NCBI GenBank assembly: GCA_964371075.1
Contig: CAYJKN010000002.1
Location: forward strand, 1 to 64,000
Direction of reading: 5' to 3'
Source of the DNA: UTCHB3 sp964371075
GTDB taxonomy: Bacteria; Bacteroidota; Ignavibacteria; Ignavibacteriales; Ignavibacteriaceae
DNA: 64,000 nt
Every line of letters starts with the position of its first letter. Within the stretch, counting starts at the first letter, position 1. Positions 1 to 9,109 of the stretch are shown here, one piece after another. Position numbers and translations under genes: made by a program. Under the pieces are notes generated by a model. The model saw only the letters and a program-made list of their open reading frames with translations, was not told the origin of the DNA and ran no database searches.

Positions 1-56
1 CTTGAGAACTTGAGAACTTGAGAACTTGAGAACTTGAGAACTTGAGAACTTGAGAG
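1..56. repeat. Octamer tandem repeat (CTTGAGAA)n
   Basis: Six perfect consecutive copies of CTTGAGAA are followed by one copy with a final G. The array may continue beyond the left edge of the window. The reverse complement of the unit (TTCTCAAG) recurs in degenerate form at about 991-1029, so the DJ-1-like gene is bracketed by the same motif in opposite orientation. No coding or structural role is evident. Confidence 0.9.
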
Positions 57-190
57 ATGGATGGCATTAGTGATTGATAATTCGATTTCCATCGAAGATG
101 GATTAATATTCGTAGCTGCATTGTTACCCTGCAACCTCCTTACCCGTCTTGCCGGGTTATATATTCGCGGAAATACAATCTCCCCTAAAA

Positions 191-223
191 CAAAAAAGGC
201 GACGAAAATTATTCCGCCGCCTT
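191..223 (-). terminator. Rho-independent terminator of the DJ-1/PfpI gene
   Basis: Read on the minus strand just past the stop codon at 241, a GC-rich stem (GAAGGCGGCGG paired with CGTCGCCTT, one imperfection) with an AT loop is followed by a run of T (TTTTTTGTTTT). This is a standard intrinsic terminator for the minus-strand gene at 241-822. Confidence 0.7.
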
Positions 224-240
224 CAATGAATCAAAATAAA

Positions 241-822
241 CTATAATTCTATTTTTGTCCCGAGAACCTTAAGAAACTTCGCAATCCAATCGGGATGTGC
301 GGGCCATGCGGGAGCCGTAACAAGATTTCCATCCACATGTGCTTTATCCACAGGAATATTCAAAAACGAACCACCACAACCGCTGACTTCGGGTCCCACT
401 GCCGGATATGCTGAGCATACTTTTCCCTGAAGAACTCCGGCTGCTGCCAAAATCTGTGGACCGTGACAAACTGCTGCAATCGGTAGATTGTTTTTCCCAA
501 AATAACGCGCGATATCCAACACTTTTTCATTTAATCTGAGATATTCAGGTGCCCTGCCACCCGGAATGCAAAGAGCATCATAATCTTCAACCGTTATTTC
601 GTCAAATGTTGCATTTAATGTAAAATTATGCCCCGGTTTTTCGCTGTAAGTCTGATCGCCTTCAAAGTCATGAATCGCAGTTCTTACAAAGTCACCCGCT
701 TTTTTGCCCGGGCACACGGCATGAACAGTGTGTCCCACCATCAAAAGTGCCTGAAACGGAACCATCACCTCATAATCCTCAACAAAATCACCAACCAACA
801 TTAAAATCTTTTTTGCTGCCAT
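241..822 (-). CDS. DJ-1/PfpI family protein
   Basis: A 193-residue single-domain class I glutamine-amidotransferase-like protein of the DJ-1/PfpI family. The nucleophile elbow is visible as AAVCHGPQ with Cys119 and His120, and the conserved acidic residues are in the N-terminal stretch GDFVEDYE (Glu15/Glu18). The block CIPGGRAPEYLR follows the family pattern. Members act as proteases, protein or glyoxal deglycases, or stress chaperones, and the sequence alone does not separate these roles. There is no signal peptide, so it should be cytosolic. The length matches the family. It stands alone, divergent from the PEGA gene, with its own terminator, so it is probably monocistronic. Confidence 0.92.
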   Translation of the reverse strand: MAAKKILMLVGDFVEDYEVMVPFQALLMVGHTVHAVCPGKKAGDFVRTAIHDFEGDQTYSEKPGHNFTLNATFDEITVEDYDALCIPGGRAPEYLRLNEKVLDIARYFGKNNLPIAAVCHGPQILAAAGVLQGKVCSAYPAVGPEVSGCGGSFLNIPVDKAHVDGNLVTAPAWPAHPDWIAKFLKVLGTKIEL

Positions 823-925
823 CGAAAAAATCCTTTCAAAAATTGAAATCCACCGGTCGAAAACTGACCAATTAACCCCCTAAATTACTCAAATTTGCTC
901 TCCCAACAAAGATTGTAATTGGATT

Positions 926-957
926 ATTGAACACGATGTTCACGATGGAAAAAGATA
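926..957. repeat. Dispersed CACGAT-type intergenic repeat, copy 1
   Basis: The stretch beginning TTGAACACGATGTTCACGAT and continuing GGAAAAAGAT aligns without gaps to an intergenic stretch at about 29119-29150 (GAACACGAT, TCAC, ATG and AAAAGAT are shared). The two are in unrelated gene contexts about 28 kb apart, so this looks like a dispersed low-complexity intergenic repeat family. Confidence 0.6.
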
Positions 958-990
958 TGGACGATTACCTCTCATCTCTCTTGCGTCGTA

Positions 991-1029
991 AAGTCACTCA
1001 AGTTCTAAAGTTCTCAAGTTCCCGGGTTC
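991..1029. repeat. Degenerate inverted copies of the octamer repeat
   Basis: The stretch contains CTCAAGTTCTAAAGTTCTC and AAGTTCCCGGGTTCTC, which are near copies of TTCTCAAG, the reverse complement of the unit tandemly repeated at 1-56. Only one unit is exact. Confidence 0.55.
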
Positions 1030-1033
1030 TCCA

Positions 1034-1066
1034 TTTGTCTAATATCCCATTAATGGTTAAATTTTG
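1034..1066 (+). promoter_or_regulatory. Candidate Bacteroidota-type promoter for the PEGA/FGE genes
   Basis: TTTG at 1034-1037 is followed after 20 bases by TAAATTTTG (1058-1066). This is close to the Bacteroidota housekeeping consensus TTTG-N17-20-TAnnTTTG, with one extra T. It lies about 45 bases before the start at 1110. Weak evidence, by eye only. Confidence 0.3.
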
Positions 1067-1109
1067 TGATTGTTAATTAATCTTTACAATCAAGATCAAT
1101 CCGGTTACC

Positions 1110-3233
1110 ATGAAACTTTCTTCTATTTCGATTAAACTGATTTTATTGTCTTTTGTTCTTTTATTATCACCTCTTTCTGCCCGGGATGAAGTGGGGCATT
1201 TTGGTGATACCATTCATAATGTTTCGATCCAGATTTCCCCTTTTGATGCCGAGTGTAAAATCAATGGTTTGGTAGTTGTGCCCAATGAAGTTGATAAACT
1301 TCCGGCAGGAGATTACACCGTTGTTTTAAACAAAAACGGTTATAAATCTTATACCAACAAGTTTACGGTTTCTGCCGATAACCGCCACTTCCTTTTTATT
1401 ATGGAGGCGGAGAAAATAACGGGACTTTTGATAAAAACCGACCCTCCCGGTGCCTCTGTTTATATTGATGGTAACTTAAAAGGGACAAGCGATGCGGGTT
1501 TTCTGCTTCCGATTAAAAAATATAAAGTTAAGGTTGAACTTGAAAAATATCTCCCTGTGGAACAGGAAATTGACGGTACTCAGCCTGCAAAACTTTATAC
1601 ACTAAACCTGAAACTGCAAAAAAACACCGGTTTTCTGAAGATTAATTCAAATATGAAAGACCTGATTGTTGAGATTGACGGGGAAGTGATTGATCAACAA
1701 TTACAGTATGAACTTGTGTCAGGTAATCACTCTATTAGAGTAACAGCTGCCAATTGCTCGGAATATTCAACTCAAGTTACCATTTCGAGAGGCAAAACCA
1801 CTTCAATCAAGGCAAATCTTGAAAAGCTGACGGGTGAAGTTATTCTTAATGTCATTCCCTCCGATGCCCTCGTGATGATTGGTGTTGCTAATTATGAAAA
1901 TGCCAGGAAATTTGAGCTTGAGCCCGGCACTTATAAGATGCATCTTTCATCCGATTTATACGATTCAAAAACCATTAATCTTGTTGTCCAAAAAGGAAAA
2001 ACCACCCGACTTAATGTACAGCTGCCCAAAAACTCAGGCCATGTTTTATTAACAAGAAGACCCGAATCAGCCAAAATTCTGGTTGACGGCAAAGATTATG
2101 GAACAACCGACAAAATTGAACTTCGTTCAGGCAATTATCTTCTTCAAGCAGAAGTTGATTCATCATATTATCCATTTGCGGAAAACATTGTTATTACAAA
2201 AAACAAAACCACAAATTTGAAAGTGGATGTAAAAAGAAGAAAAGGGGTGTTCCTTTTCAACTCAGTTCCTTACAATACAAGGGTGAGACTTCTTCAAAAG
2301 GGAGAGACCAAATTTGAATTTAATGGAACAGGCATAATTGAAGAACTTCCGATCGGGAAGTATAATCTGATTGTTCAATCCCCGGGTTACAAAAGTATCA
2401 GAGAAGAGATAACAATTGTTGAAGGCAAAAATTACATTCTTGATCTAAAATTGGAGCAGGGGGTTGATGAAATCCTCAGAACCGAAACAACTGCAATACC
2501 AGCTTTCCTGAAAAGAGTTGATGGTGGTTATTTTTCGATGGGAGCCACACCGGATCAGGGAATTGGAACCAAAATGGAACTGCCGGTAAGGATTGTTGCT
2601 GTGAATATGTTTTACATCGGAACAACTGAAGTGACCCAGGCTTTATGGAACGAAGTAATGGGAGAAAATCCTTCACATTTTAAAACTGACCAAATTAATA
2701 GTTCACTCCCTGTTGAAAACATCTCATGGCTTGAAGCGGTAAAATTTTGCAATAAACTGAGCGAAAAAGAGGGACTGACCCCTGCTTACAAAATTGAAAA
2801 TGAGGTTGTCTCATGTAATTTTGAGGCAAACGGGTATCGCCTTCCAACCGAAGCCGAGTGGGAATATGCTGCAAGAGGTGACGACACCACAGCACAGTTT
2901 AAGTTTTCCGGAAGCAGAAAAGTTGAGGAGGTTGCCTGGATAAAATCAAATTCGGAGAAAAAGACTCATCCTGTGGCACAAAAATCTCCCAACAAAAACG
3001 GTCTTTACGACATGACGGGAAATGTGGCTGAACTGTGTAATGATTTTTATGACAAGTATAACCCCACCGACCTGTTGAACCCAAAAGGTCCTCAAACAGG
3101 GAAAAAGATAAGCATCCGAGGTGGAAGCTGGAACTCGATTGATGGAAAAGCGAGAATTTCTGCAAGAGAATCAAATGGAACCGGAGCCAGGAAATCGACA
3201 ACAGGCCTCCGTTTAGTAAGATCGAGTTTATAA
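1110..3233 (+). CDS. Secreted PEGA-repeat protein with C-terminal FGE-like (SUMF1) domain
   Basis: A 707-residue exported protein. Residues 1-24 are a signal peptide (hydrophobic core ILLSFVLLLSPLSA). Residues about 38-455 contain roughly six PEGA-type beta repeats; the best one carries PPGASVYIDGNLKGTS. Residues about 465-707 form a formylglycine-generating-enzyme-like (C-type-lectin-type) domain with GGYFSMG, EVTQALW, YRLPTEAEWEYAARG, GLYDMTGNVAE and IRGGSW. The paired catalytic cysteines that follow RGGS in true formylglycine-generating enzymes are absent, so an enzymatic sulfatase-activating role is unlikely. A surface or periplasmic binding role is inferred. The next gene encodes a second FGE-like protein and starts directly after this stop codon. 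Confidence 0.85.
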   Translation: MKLSSISIKLILLSFVLLLSPLSARDEVGHFGDTIHNVSIQISPFDAECKINGLVVVPNEVDKLPAGDYTVVLNKNGYKSYTNKFTVSADNRHFLFIMEAEKITGLLIKTDPPGASVYIDGNLKGTSDAGFLLPIKKYKVKVELEKYLPVEQEIDGTQPAKLYTLNLKLQKNTGFLKINSNMKDLIVEIDGEVIDQQLQYELVSGNHSIRVTAANCSEYSTQVTISRGKTTSIKANLEKLTGEVILNVIPSDALVMIGVANYENARKFELEPGTYKMHLSSDLYDSKTINLVVQKGKTTRLNVQLPKNSGHVLLTRRPESAKILVDGKDYGTTDKIELRSGNYLLQAEVDSSYYPFAENIVITKNKTTNLKVDVKRRKGVFLFNSVPYNTRVRLLQKGETKFEFNGTGIIEELPIGKYNLIVQSPGYKSIREEITIVEGKNYILDLKLEQGVDEILRTETTAIPAFLKRVDGGYFSMGATPDQGIGTKMELPVRIVAVNMFYIGTTEVTQALWNEVMGENPSHFKTDQINSSLPVENISWLEAVKFCNKLSEKEGLTPAYKIENEVVSCNFEANGYRLPTEAEWEYAARGDDTTAQFKFSGSRKVEEVAWIKSNSEKKTHPVAQKSPNKNGLYDMTGNVAELCNDFYDKYNPTDLLNPKGPQTGKKISIRGGSWNSIDGKARISARESNGTGARKSTTGLRLVRSSL

Positions 3234-4049
3234 ATGTCCGGCTTTAACAGTAAAAAACTTTTATTTATAACCCTCTTTTTGGGTGTTATATCGTTATCAT
3301 TTATCCCTTTAGACAGGTCAGTTCAACCTGTTGATCTGATTTTTGTGGAGGGGGGAAGTTTTGTGATGGGAAGTTTTGATCCCTCGATTGAAAGTGATGA
3401 CGATGAATCCAATCTTCGGGATGTTACGGTTTATGGATTTTACATTTCAACCACGGAGATTCAACAGGGATTATGGGATGATGTGATGGAGTATAATGTT
3501 TCCACTGTTAAAGAACCATCTCTTCCGGTGAACAACATCAGTTGGTTTGATGCGATTAAATTTTGCAACAATCTGAGTTTAAAACAAAAATTGAATCCCT
3601 GTTATTCGATAAGAGGTGAACGGGTTACATGTAATTTTAACGCCAACGGTTATAGACTCCCAACTGAGGCGGAGTGGGAATACGCCGCTCGTGGTGGTAA
3701 AGAGGGGAATCTATCCCTTTTCAGCGGAAGCAACGATCCTTTTGTTGTGGGCTGGTATAAAGAAAATTCAAACGGGAAGATGAGACCTCCAAAACAGAAG
3801 TTACCAAATGAGCTTGGTATTTTTGATATGTCAGGAAATTTATGGGAGTGGTGTTGGGACTGGTATGCCCCCTATTCCGAAGAAGAAGTGCTCGATCCAA
3901 AAGGTCCCGAAAAAGGGACCGGCAGAGTACTCAGAGGTGGATCATGGCTTTATGACTCAAAAACCGCCCGTAATTCAAATCGTTTTTACACCTCACCTTA
4001 TTCAAGATCGGCAACCTTTGGCTTCAGAATAGTAAAAAAGGTCGGGTAG
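3234..4049 (+). CDS. Exported FGE-like (SUMF1) domain protein
   Basis: A 271-residue protein with an N-terminal hydrophobic signal (KKLLFITLFLGVISLSFIP) and one FGE-like domain covering nearly all of the rest: VEGGSFVMGS, YRLPTEAEWEYAARGG, GIFDMSGNLWEW and RVLRGGSW. As in the preceding gene, the active-site cysteine pair after RGGSW is missing, so it is a fold homologue and probably not a formylglycine-generating enzyme. Its ATG abuts the preceding TAA with no gap, which points to translational coupling. The two FGE domains share the insert pattern EAxKFCNxLSxKxxLxPxY, which suggests a local duplication in which one copy gained or lost the PEGA array. Confidence 0.85.
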   Translation: MSGFNSKKLLFITLFLGVISLSFIPLDRSVQPVDLIFVEGGSFVMGSFDPSIESDDDESNLRDVTVYGFYISTTEIQQGLWDDVMEYNVSTVKEPSLPVNNISWFDAIKFCNNLSLKQKLNPCYSIRGERVTCNFNANGYRLPTEAEWEYAARGGKEGNLSLFSGSNDPFVVGWYKENSNGKMRPPKQKLPNELGIFDMSGNLWEWCWDWYAPYSEEEVLDPKGPEKGTGRVLRGGSWLYDSKTARNSNRFYTSPYSRSATFGFRIVKKVG

Positions 4050-4054
4050 TTTTT

Positions 4055-6667
4055 TCACTCGTTCAACTTTTTTTTAAGTTCGTCAAGTTTGTTTAGTGCT
4101 TGAACGGGGGTAAGTTCGTCAACTTTGATGTCGGAAATTTCCTTGCGGAGGGCATCATCGGTGAATTCAAAAAGGCTCATCTGATAAAATCCCTGATCCT
4201 CGGCAGCTTTTTTGATCCTTTTTGCTTTTTTTACTTCGTAGGGGGTTAGTTCCTTCCCTTCAAGATTTGCAAGAATTTCTTTTGCTCTTGAGGTTACTTC
4301 CCATGGCAGTCCCGCCATCATCGCCACCTGAATTCCATAAGAATGATCAGCACTTCCGGGGGAAACCTTGTGGAGGAAGATCACTTTATCATCATATTCT
4401 TTTACCTGAACACGGTAGTTTACGATTCGTGTGAAAATTTCGGCAAGTTCATTTAACTCATGATAATGAGTTGCAAAAAGTGTTTTTGCTGCACAATTTG
4501 GATTTTCGTGAAGATATTCGGTCATCGACCAGGCGATCGAAAGTCCATCAAATGTACTTGTGCCCCTACCAATTTCATCAAGCAATATCAGACTTCTACT
4601 TGTTGCATTGTTTAAAATATTGGCAGCTTCCTGCATCTCAACGAGGAATGTACTTTCGCCGGCGGTGATGTTGTCACTGGCTCCAACACGGGTGAAAATC
4701 CTGTCAACAATTCCAATTTCAGCTTTGGATGCAGGTATAAAAGAACCAATCTGAGAGAGAAGCACCAACAAACCAAGTTGCCGGAGATAAACCGACTTTC
4801 CTGCCATGTTGGGACCGGTAAGAATAATTATCTGGTCACCCTCCGAGTCGATATTATAATCGTTGGAGGTAAATTTCTCCCCCGGTGGCAGGATTCGTTC
4901 CACAACGGGATGCCGCGAATCGTAAATTTCGATTTTTGAAGACTCGTTTACCAGAGGTTTTACATAATTATATTCCACGGCAGCCTCTGCAAAGGAAAGA
5001 AGGCAGTCGAGCATCGCAATCAGTTTTGCATCTTTTTGTATAATTTCGGTAAAAGAGGCGGTGTAAATCCTTACATCATTAAATAGTTCTGTCTCCAAAG
5101 TCCTTACATTTTCTTCGGCATTAAGAACTTTGTCCTCATAAATTTTAAGTTCCGGTGTTATATACCTTTCAGCACTCACGAGAGTTTGTTTCCTGATATA
5201 CTCGGGTGGAACTTTCTCTTTATGAACATTACTGATCTCGATGTAATAACCAAAAACCCTGTTATAACTTATTTTAAGAGAGGAGATACCCGAGCGTTCT
5301 CTCTCGGTTTTTTGCAGATCGGTTATCCAGTCTTTTCCCGAGTAGAGAATTTCCCTCATTTCATCGAGCTCAATGCTGTAACCCCTTTTAATTACTCCCC
5401 CTTCAAAGATTGAAATGGGGGGATTATCGGAGATGGCAAGATCAATTTTTGAAGTTACATCCTCGAGGGTGACAAGAGATTCCTTAAGTTTGCTGATTGT
5501 TGCATTATCAACTTCATGAAGAATTTTAATTATTTCAGGAATTTCGAGCAGAGAATATTTAAGTGCAACAATTTCTCTTGGTGCAGCTCTGCCTGTGCAG
5601 ATTCTTGAGATCAACCTTTCGATATCACCAATGTTGGATAAACTTTTTTTAAGTTTTTCTCTCGTTTTTTTGCTGTTATAAAGAGCTTCAACAGATTCCT
5701 GCCGTTGAATAATCGGTGCAAGTTGTGTAAGGGGCGAGGTGATCCACTTTTTAAGCAGCCTTCCACCCATCGGGGTTTCAGTTTTGTCGAGTACGGCAAA
5801 AAGTGTTCCGTCTTTTCCACCATCAACCATCGAATAGGTAATTTCCAGGTTTCGTTTGGTTGCCCAGTCGAGCACCATATATTCTGAAGGATTGTAGAGG
5901 GACAATTTTTTAAGGTGTGAAAGGTTGGCTTTTTGGGTTTCCTGCAAATAATGAAGAATTGCCCCGGCTGCCGGATATGCAGTTTCAAGTTCACTTGCTC
6001 CAAAACCTTTTAAGTTGATGGTACCAAAGTGTTTTAGAAGTGTCTCTTTTGCATATTCTTTGTTAAACACCCAATCGTCAATTTTGGTAATTCGTGCTTC
6101 ACTGCCCGCCGATTTTAGAGTTGCAGCCACTTCTTCACGGAATCTTTTGGGAGAAAGTACTTCTGAGGGGGCGATAATTCCCGTTTGGTCGATTAACCTG
6201 GATATCTCTGTTTCAAAGAGGAAAAAATCACCTGTTGAGATGTCACAAAACGCAACTCCGGCAACTCCGTCACCATAATTAACAGCCATAAGGTAGTTGT
6301 TTTTTTTATGGTCGAGCACCTTGTCGGAAAAAACCACACCCGGGGTAACTATCTCGATCACTTCCCTTTTTACGATACCTTTTGCAAGTTTTGGGTCTTC
6401 AATTTGTTCACATATCGCTACTCTATAACCGGCTCTTACAAGTTTGGGGAGGTAACTTTCAACTGCATGATGAGGAAATCCTGCGAGCGGCACATCCCCC
6501 GCGGCACCATTAGCTCTTTTGGTAAGAGTAATCCCCAACACCCTGGAAGCAATTTTTGCATCCTCCTCAAAGGTCTCATAAAAGTCACCCATCCTGAATA
6601 ACAACACCGTATCGGGATGAGCGAGTTTGATCTTTGAATATTGAGCCATTAAAGGTGTTTGCGACAT
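4055..6667 (-). CDS. mutS: DNA mismatch repair protein MutS
   Basis: An 870-residue MutS1-type mismatch-recognition ATPase of normal length. The N-terminal mismatch-binding motif is FRMGDFYETF (Phe29-x-Glu31). Connector, lever and clamp domains follow. The ATPase has Walker A GPNMAGKS at about residues 619-626, the Walker B region LILLDEIGRGTS, and FATHYHEL. The C-terminal tail carries the short helix-turn-helix dimerisation segment (VDELTPVQALNKLDELKKKL). It acts in the cytoplasm with MutL, which is not in the window. Only five bases separate its stop from that of the convergent FGE gene. Confidence 0.98.
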   Translation of the reverse strand: MSQTPLMAQYSKIKLAHPDTVLLFRMGDFYETFEEDAKIASRVLGITLTKRANGAAGDVPLAGFPHHAVESYLPKLVRAGYRVAICEQIEDPKLAKGIVKREVIEIVTPGVVFSDKVLDHKKNNYLMAVNYGDGVAGVAFCDISTGDFFLFETEISRLIDQTGIIAPSEVLSPKRFREEVAATLKSAGSEARITKIDDWVFNKEYAKETLLKHFGTINLKGFGASELETAYPAAGAILHYLQETQKANLSHLKKLSLYNPSEYMVLDWATKRNLEITYSMVDGGKDGTLFAVLDKTETPMGGRLLKKWITSPLTQLAPIIQRQESVEALYNSKKTREKLKKSLSNIGDIERLISRICTGRAAPREIVALKYSLLEIPEIIKILHEVDNATISKLKESLVTLEDVTSKIDLAISDNPPISIFEGGVIKRGYSIELDEMREILYSGKDWITDLQKTERERSGISSLKISYNRVFGYYIEISNVHKEKVPPEYIRKQTLVSAERYITPELKIYEDKVLNAEENVRTLETELFNDVRIYTASFTEIIQKDAKLIAMLDCLLSFAEAAVEYNYVKPLVNESSKIEIYDSRHPVVERILPPGEKFTSNDYNIDSEGDQIIILTGPNMAGKSVYLRQLGLLVLLSQIGSFIPASKAEIGIVDRIFTRVGASDNITAGESTFLVEMQEAANILNNATSRSLILLDEIGRGTSTFDGLSIAWSMTEYLHENPNCAAKTLFATHYHELNELAEIFTRIVNYRVQVKEYDDKVIFLHKVSPGSADHSYGIQVAMMAGLPWEVTSRAKEILANLEGKELTPYEVKKAKRIKKAAEDQGFYQMSLFEFTDDALRKEISDIKVDELTPVQALNKLDELKKKLNE

Positions 6668-6884
6668 AATTGTTATAATTCTTTGTTTTTGCTTAAATTA
6701 CACTTAAAATTGTGAAATAATGGAGTGACCGGGGAAATTTTTAAAGATAACAGTAAAAAATAATCATTTAGTTTGTTTTAATATTTGTATATGACCCATT
6801 TTTTCAAGAAATTAAATGTCTGTCTAATAGAAATATTTCACTTGAGACTCATCATCATCAATTAAATTTTACAGGAGAGAAGCC

Positions 6885-9107
6885 GTGAAGCTTACTCTTA
6901 GACGCAAGGTTATAACCTTGGTACTGTTTGCCGCTCTTGTGCCACTACTTGTAACACAATTTGCTGTGTTTCAATTTAAAGGAGCATTGTCGGAGAGAAC
7001 CGAATCTGAACTCGATACTCTTGGCAGAGAGGCACTAAAACAGATAGTGTACGACATGTACTCACTCTGTATCACTTCCAATGATCTCATTCAGGATAAA
7101 GTTGACAGGGCACAAAAAGTTGCCTGGTCGGTTTTAAATGAAACGGGTGGAATTAAATTCGCTGCCGAGAAAGTTGAATGGAGTGCCACAGATCAATATT
7201 CCAAAAAAAACACCCGTGTCACCCTTCCCAAAATGTTAATAAGCGGGAAGTGGCAGGGACAATCTCCAAGCTTCAACACTCCAATGGCTGTTGTTGATGA
7301 AGTGAAGGAACTTCTTGGAGTTGCCACTACCATCTTCCAGCGAATGAATGAAACGGGCGATATGTTAAGAGTAGCCACTAATGTTGCAACTGCAAATCAG
7401 CAGAGAGCAATAGGCACCTACATTCCCGCCATCAGACCCGACGGCACAAAGGATGTTGTGATTGAAACTGTGTTAAAAGGGCAACCTTACAAAGGGGTTG
7501 CTTGGGTGGTTAACGCGTGGTATGTCTCTTCTTATGAACCGGTCTTTGATGATAATAATAACATCATCGGTATCCTGTATGTTGGTGAAAAACTTGAATC
7601 AGTTCCATCACTCCGTCGTAATATTCAGAATGTGAATGTTGGGGAGACCGGAAAAGTTACGATTTACGGAGGATCAGGAGACCAAAAAGGGAAATATCTT
7701 ATTACAAGTGATGGAAAGAAGGAAGGTGAAAACGCCTGGTTTGTAAAAGACTCCGAGGGAAATTATTATGTTCAGAAAATTATTAATGACGCCGTAAATT
7801 CAAACGACGCGGTTTTTCATTCCTACCAATATTCGGAGCCCGGTTCGGGTAAACCTCCAAAAACGAGAGTTTCTGTTTCAGTTTATTTTCCTCAATGGGA
7901 CTGGGTAATTACGGCATCAACCTTTGAAGAAGAATATTACAGTGCAAAAAAAGGAGTTGAAGCAATTACCGAGTGGTTCACAAGAAGAATGCTTTTGTGG
8001 ACAGGCGGAATTCTTATCCTCACACTAATTATCGCATATTATTTCAGCAACAGAATTACAGCACCAATCACAAAACTGATTGGAAGTGTCGAAAAAATAG
8101 CCCTGGGCGACCTCAAAGGTGGCAATGATGAACTTGTGGCTTATGAAATGAAACACAAGGGAGCCCTTGGGTTGACCCGAAGACTAAAACTTGACGACAG
8201 AGATGAGTCATTCATTCTTGTAATGTCGGTTAAAAAGATGGCTGCAAACCTCTTCTCTCTCCTCAGTCAGGTTGGTCATTCAGGTGTTCAGGTAAGTTCA
8301 TCTGTATCCCAAATCTCAGCTTCTGCAAGAGAACTTGAAGCAACTGTTGCAGAACAGGCTGCTTCGATAAAAGAAGTGACCGCCACTGCCAAAGAGATAT
8401 TACAGACTTCAAATACATTGATGAAAACGCTCGATGACAACATCGGTAACAGCGTAAATGTTGCCGCTGAAACAGCTGAAGAAGGAAGAAACAACCTCAA
8501 CACTCTTGAGGATGCAATGCATCAGTTGATAAAAGCCACAGGATCAATCTCGGCAAAACTTGCAGTAATTAATGCTAAAGCAAATAAAATATCAACCGTG
8601 GTTACAACCATCAATAAAATTTCTGATCAGACAAACCTGCTTTCACTGAATGCAGCCATCGAGGCTGAAAAAGCCGGAGAGTTTGGAAAAGGTTTTTCTG
8701 TTGTAGCCCGTGAGATAAGCAGACTGGCGGATCAAACAGCAGTTGCTACACACGACATTGAACACATGGTAAGAGAAATGCAATCATCTGTTTCTTCAGG
8801 TGTGATGGAAATGGACAAGTTTTCTGAAGAAGTGAGGCAGGACAGCGTAACGGTTTCCTCCATTTCTGAACGATTAAGTGAAGTTATTGATAATGTTAAT
8901 GCCCTTGCACCCCACTTCGAAAGTGTAAATTCAGGAATGAAAAGCCAGACAGAAGGAGCCGAACAGATAAGCGAAGCAATGCAACAACTTTCGGTGGCTG
9001 CCGAGCAGACAAAAGAATCACTTCAGGAGTTTAAGTCGGCTACAGGTCAGTTGAACACTGCCGTAACAACATTAAACGAAGAACTTCACAGATTTAAAGT
9101 AAGCTGA
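6885..9107 (+). CDS. Methyl-accepting chemotaxis protein with periplasmic Cache-type sensor (WspA-like signalling domain)
   Basis: A 740-residue chemoreceptor with a GTG start and a good ribosome site (AGGAGAG). TM1 is at about residues 9-29. A large periplasmic region (about 30-365) resembles the single Cache / Cache3-Cache2 family (PVFDDNNNIIGILYVGEKL, then WDWVITAS). TM2 is near 369-388, followed by a HAMP region. The cytoplasmic coiled coil has the hairpin tip QTNLLSLNAAIEAEKAGE and a tail with LAPHFESVNSGMKSQTEGAEQ, as in WspA. No NWETF-type CheR tether is present at the C-terminus. It is the first gene of the chemosensory operon; the next start lies two bases after its stop. Confidence 0.93.
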   Translation: MKLTLRRKVITLVLFAALVPLLVTQFAVFQFKGALSERTESELDTLGREALKQIVYDMYSLCITSNDLIQDKVDRAQKVAWSVLNETGGIKFAAEKVEWSATDQYSKKNTRVTLPKMLISGKWQGQSPSFNTPMAVVDEVKELLGVATTIFQRMNETGDMLRVATNVATANQQRAIGTYIPAIRPDGTKDVVIETVLKGQPYKGVAWVVNAWYVSSYEPVFDDNNNIIGILYVGEKLESVPSLRRNIQNVNVGETGKVTIYGGSGDQKGKYLITSDGKKEGENAWFVKDSEGNYYVQKIINDAVNSNDAVFHSYQYSEPGSGKPPKTRVSVSVYFPQWDWVITASTFEEEYYSAKKGVEAITEWFTRRMLLWTGGILILTLIIAYYFSNRITAPITKLIGSVEKIALGDLKGGNDELVAYEMKHKGALGLTRRLKLDDRDESFILVMSVKKMAANLFSLLSQVGHSGVQVSSSVSQISASARELEATVAEQAASIKEVTATAKEILQTSNTLMKTLDDNIGNSVNVAAETAEEGRNNLNTLEDAMHQLIKATGSISAKLAVINAKANKISTVVTTINKISDQTNLLSLNAAIEAEKAGEFGKGFSVVAREISRLADQTAVATHDIEHMVREMQSSVSSGVMEMDKFSEEVRQDSVTVSSISERLSEVIDNVNALAPHFESVNSGMKSQTEGAEQISEAMQQLSVAAEQTKESLQEFKSATGQLNTAVTTLNEELHRFKVS

Positions 9108-9109
9108 CC

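Larger units (their letters stand above)
823..1109. other. Divergent intergenic region with dispersed repeats
   Basis: This is the intergenic space between the divergent DJ-1-like and PEGA/FGE-like genes. It holds a copy of a GAACACGAT...CACGATGG repeat (about 927-957) that recurs near 29.1 kb, degenerate TTCTCAAG units (about 991-1029), and a candidate promoter at its right end. No plausible small gene was seen. Confidence 0.6.

Noticed and set aside
61..246. 61-codon open frame between the octamer array and the DJ-1-like gene
   Set aside because: It runs through the terminator stem of the minus-strand gene, has no ribosome site and its product has no domain-like features.
343..351. TTATCCACA, a perfect DnaA-box sequence
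   Set aside because: Single occurrence inside the DJ-1-like coding region with no clustering, so no evidence of an origin here.
1110..4049. Diversity-generating retroelement target (FGE/C-type-lectin fold proteins)
   Set aside because: No reverse transcriptase, template/variable repeat pair or accessory gene is present nearby.
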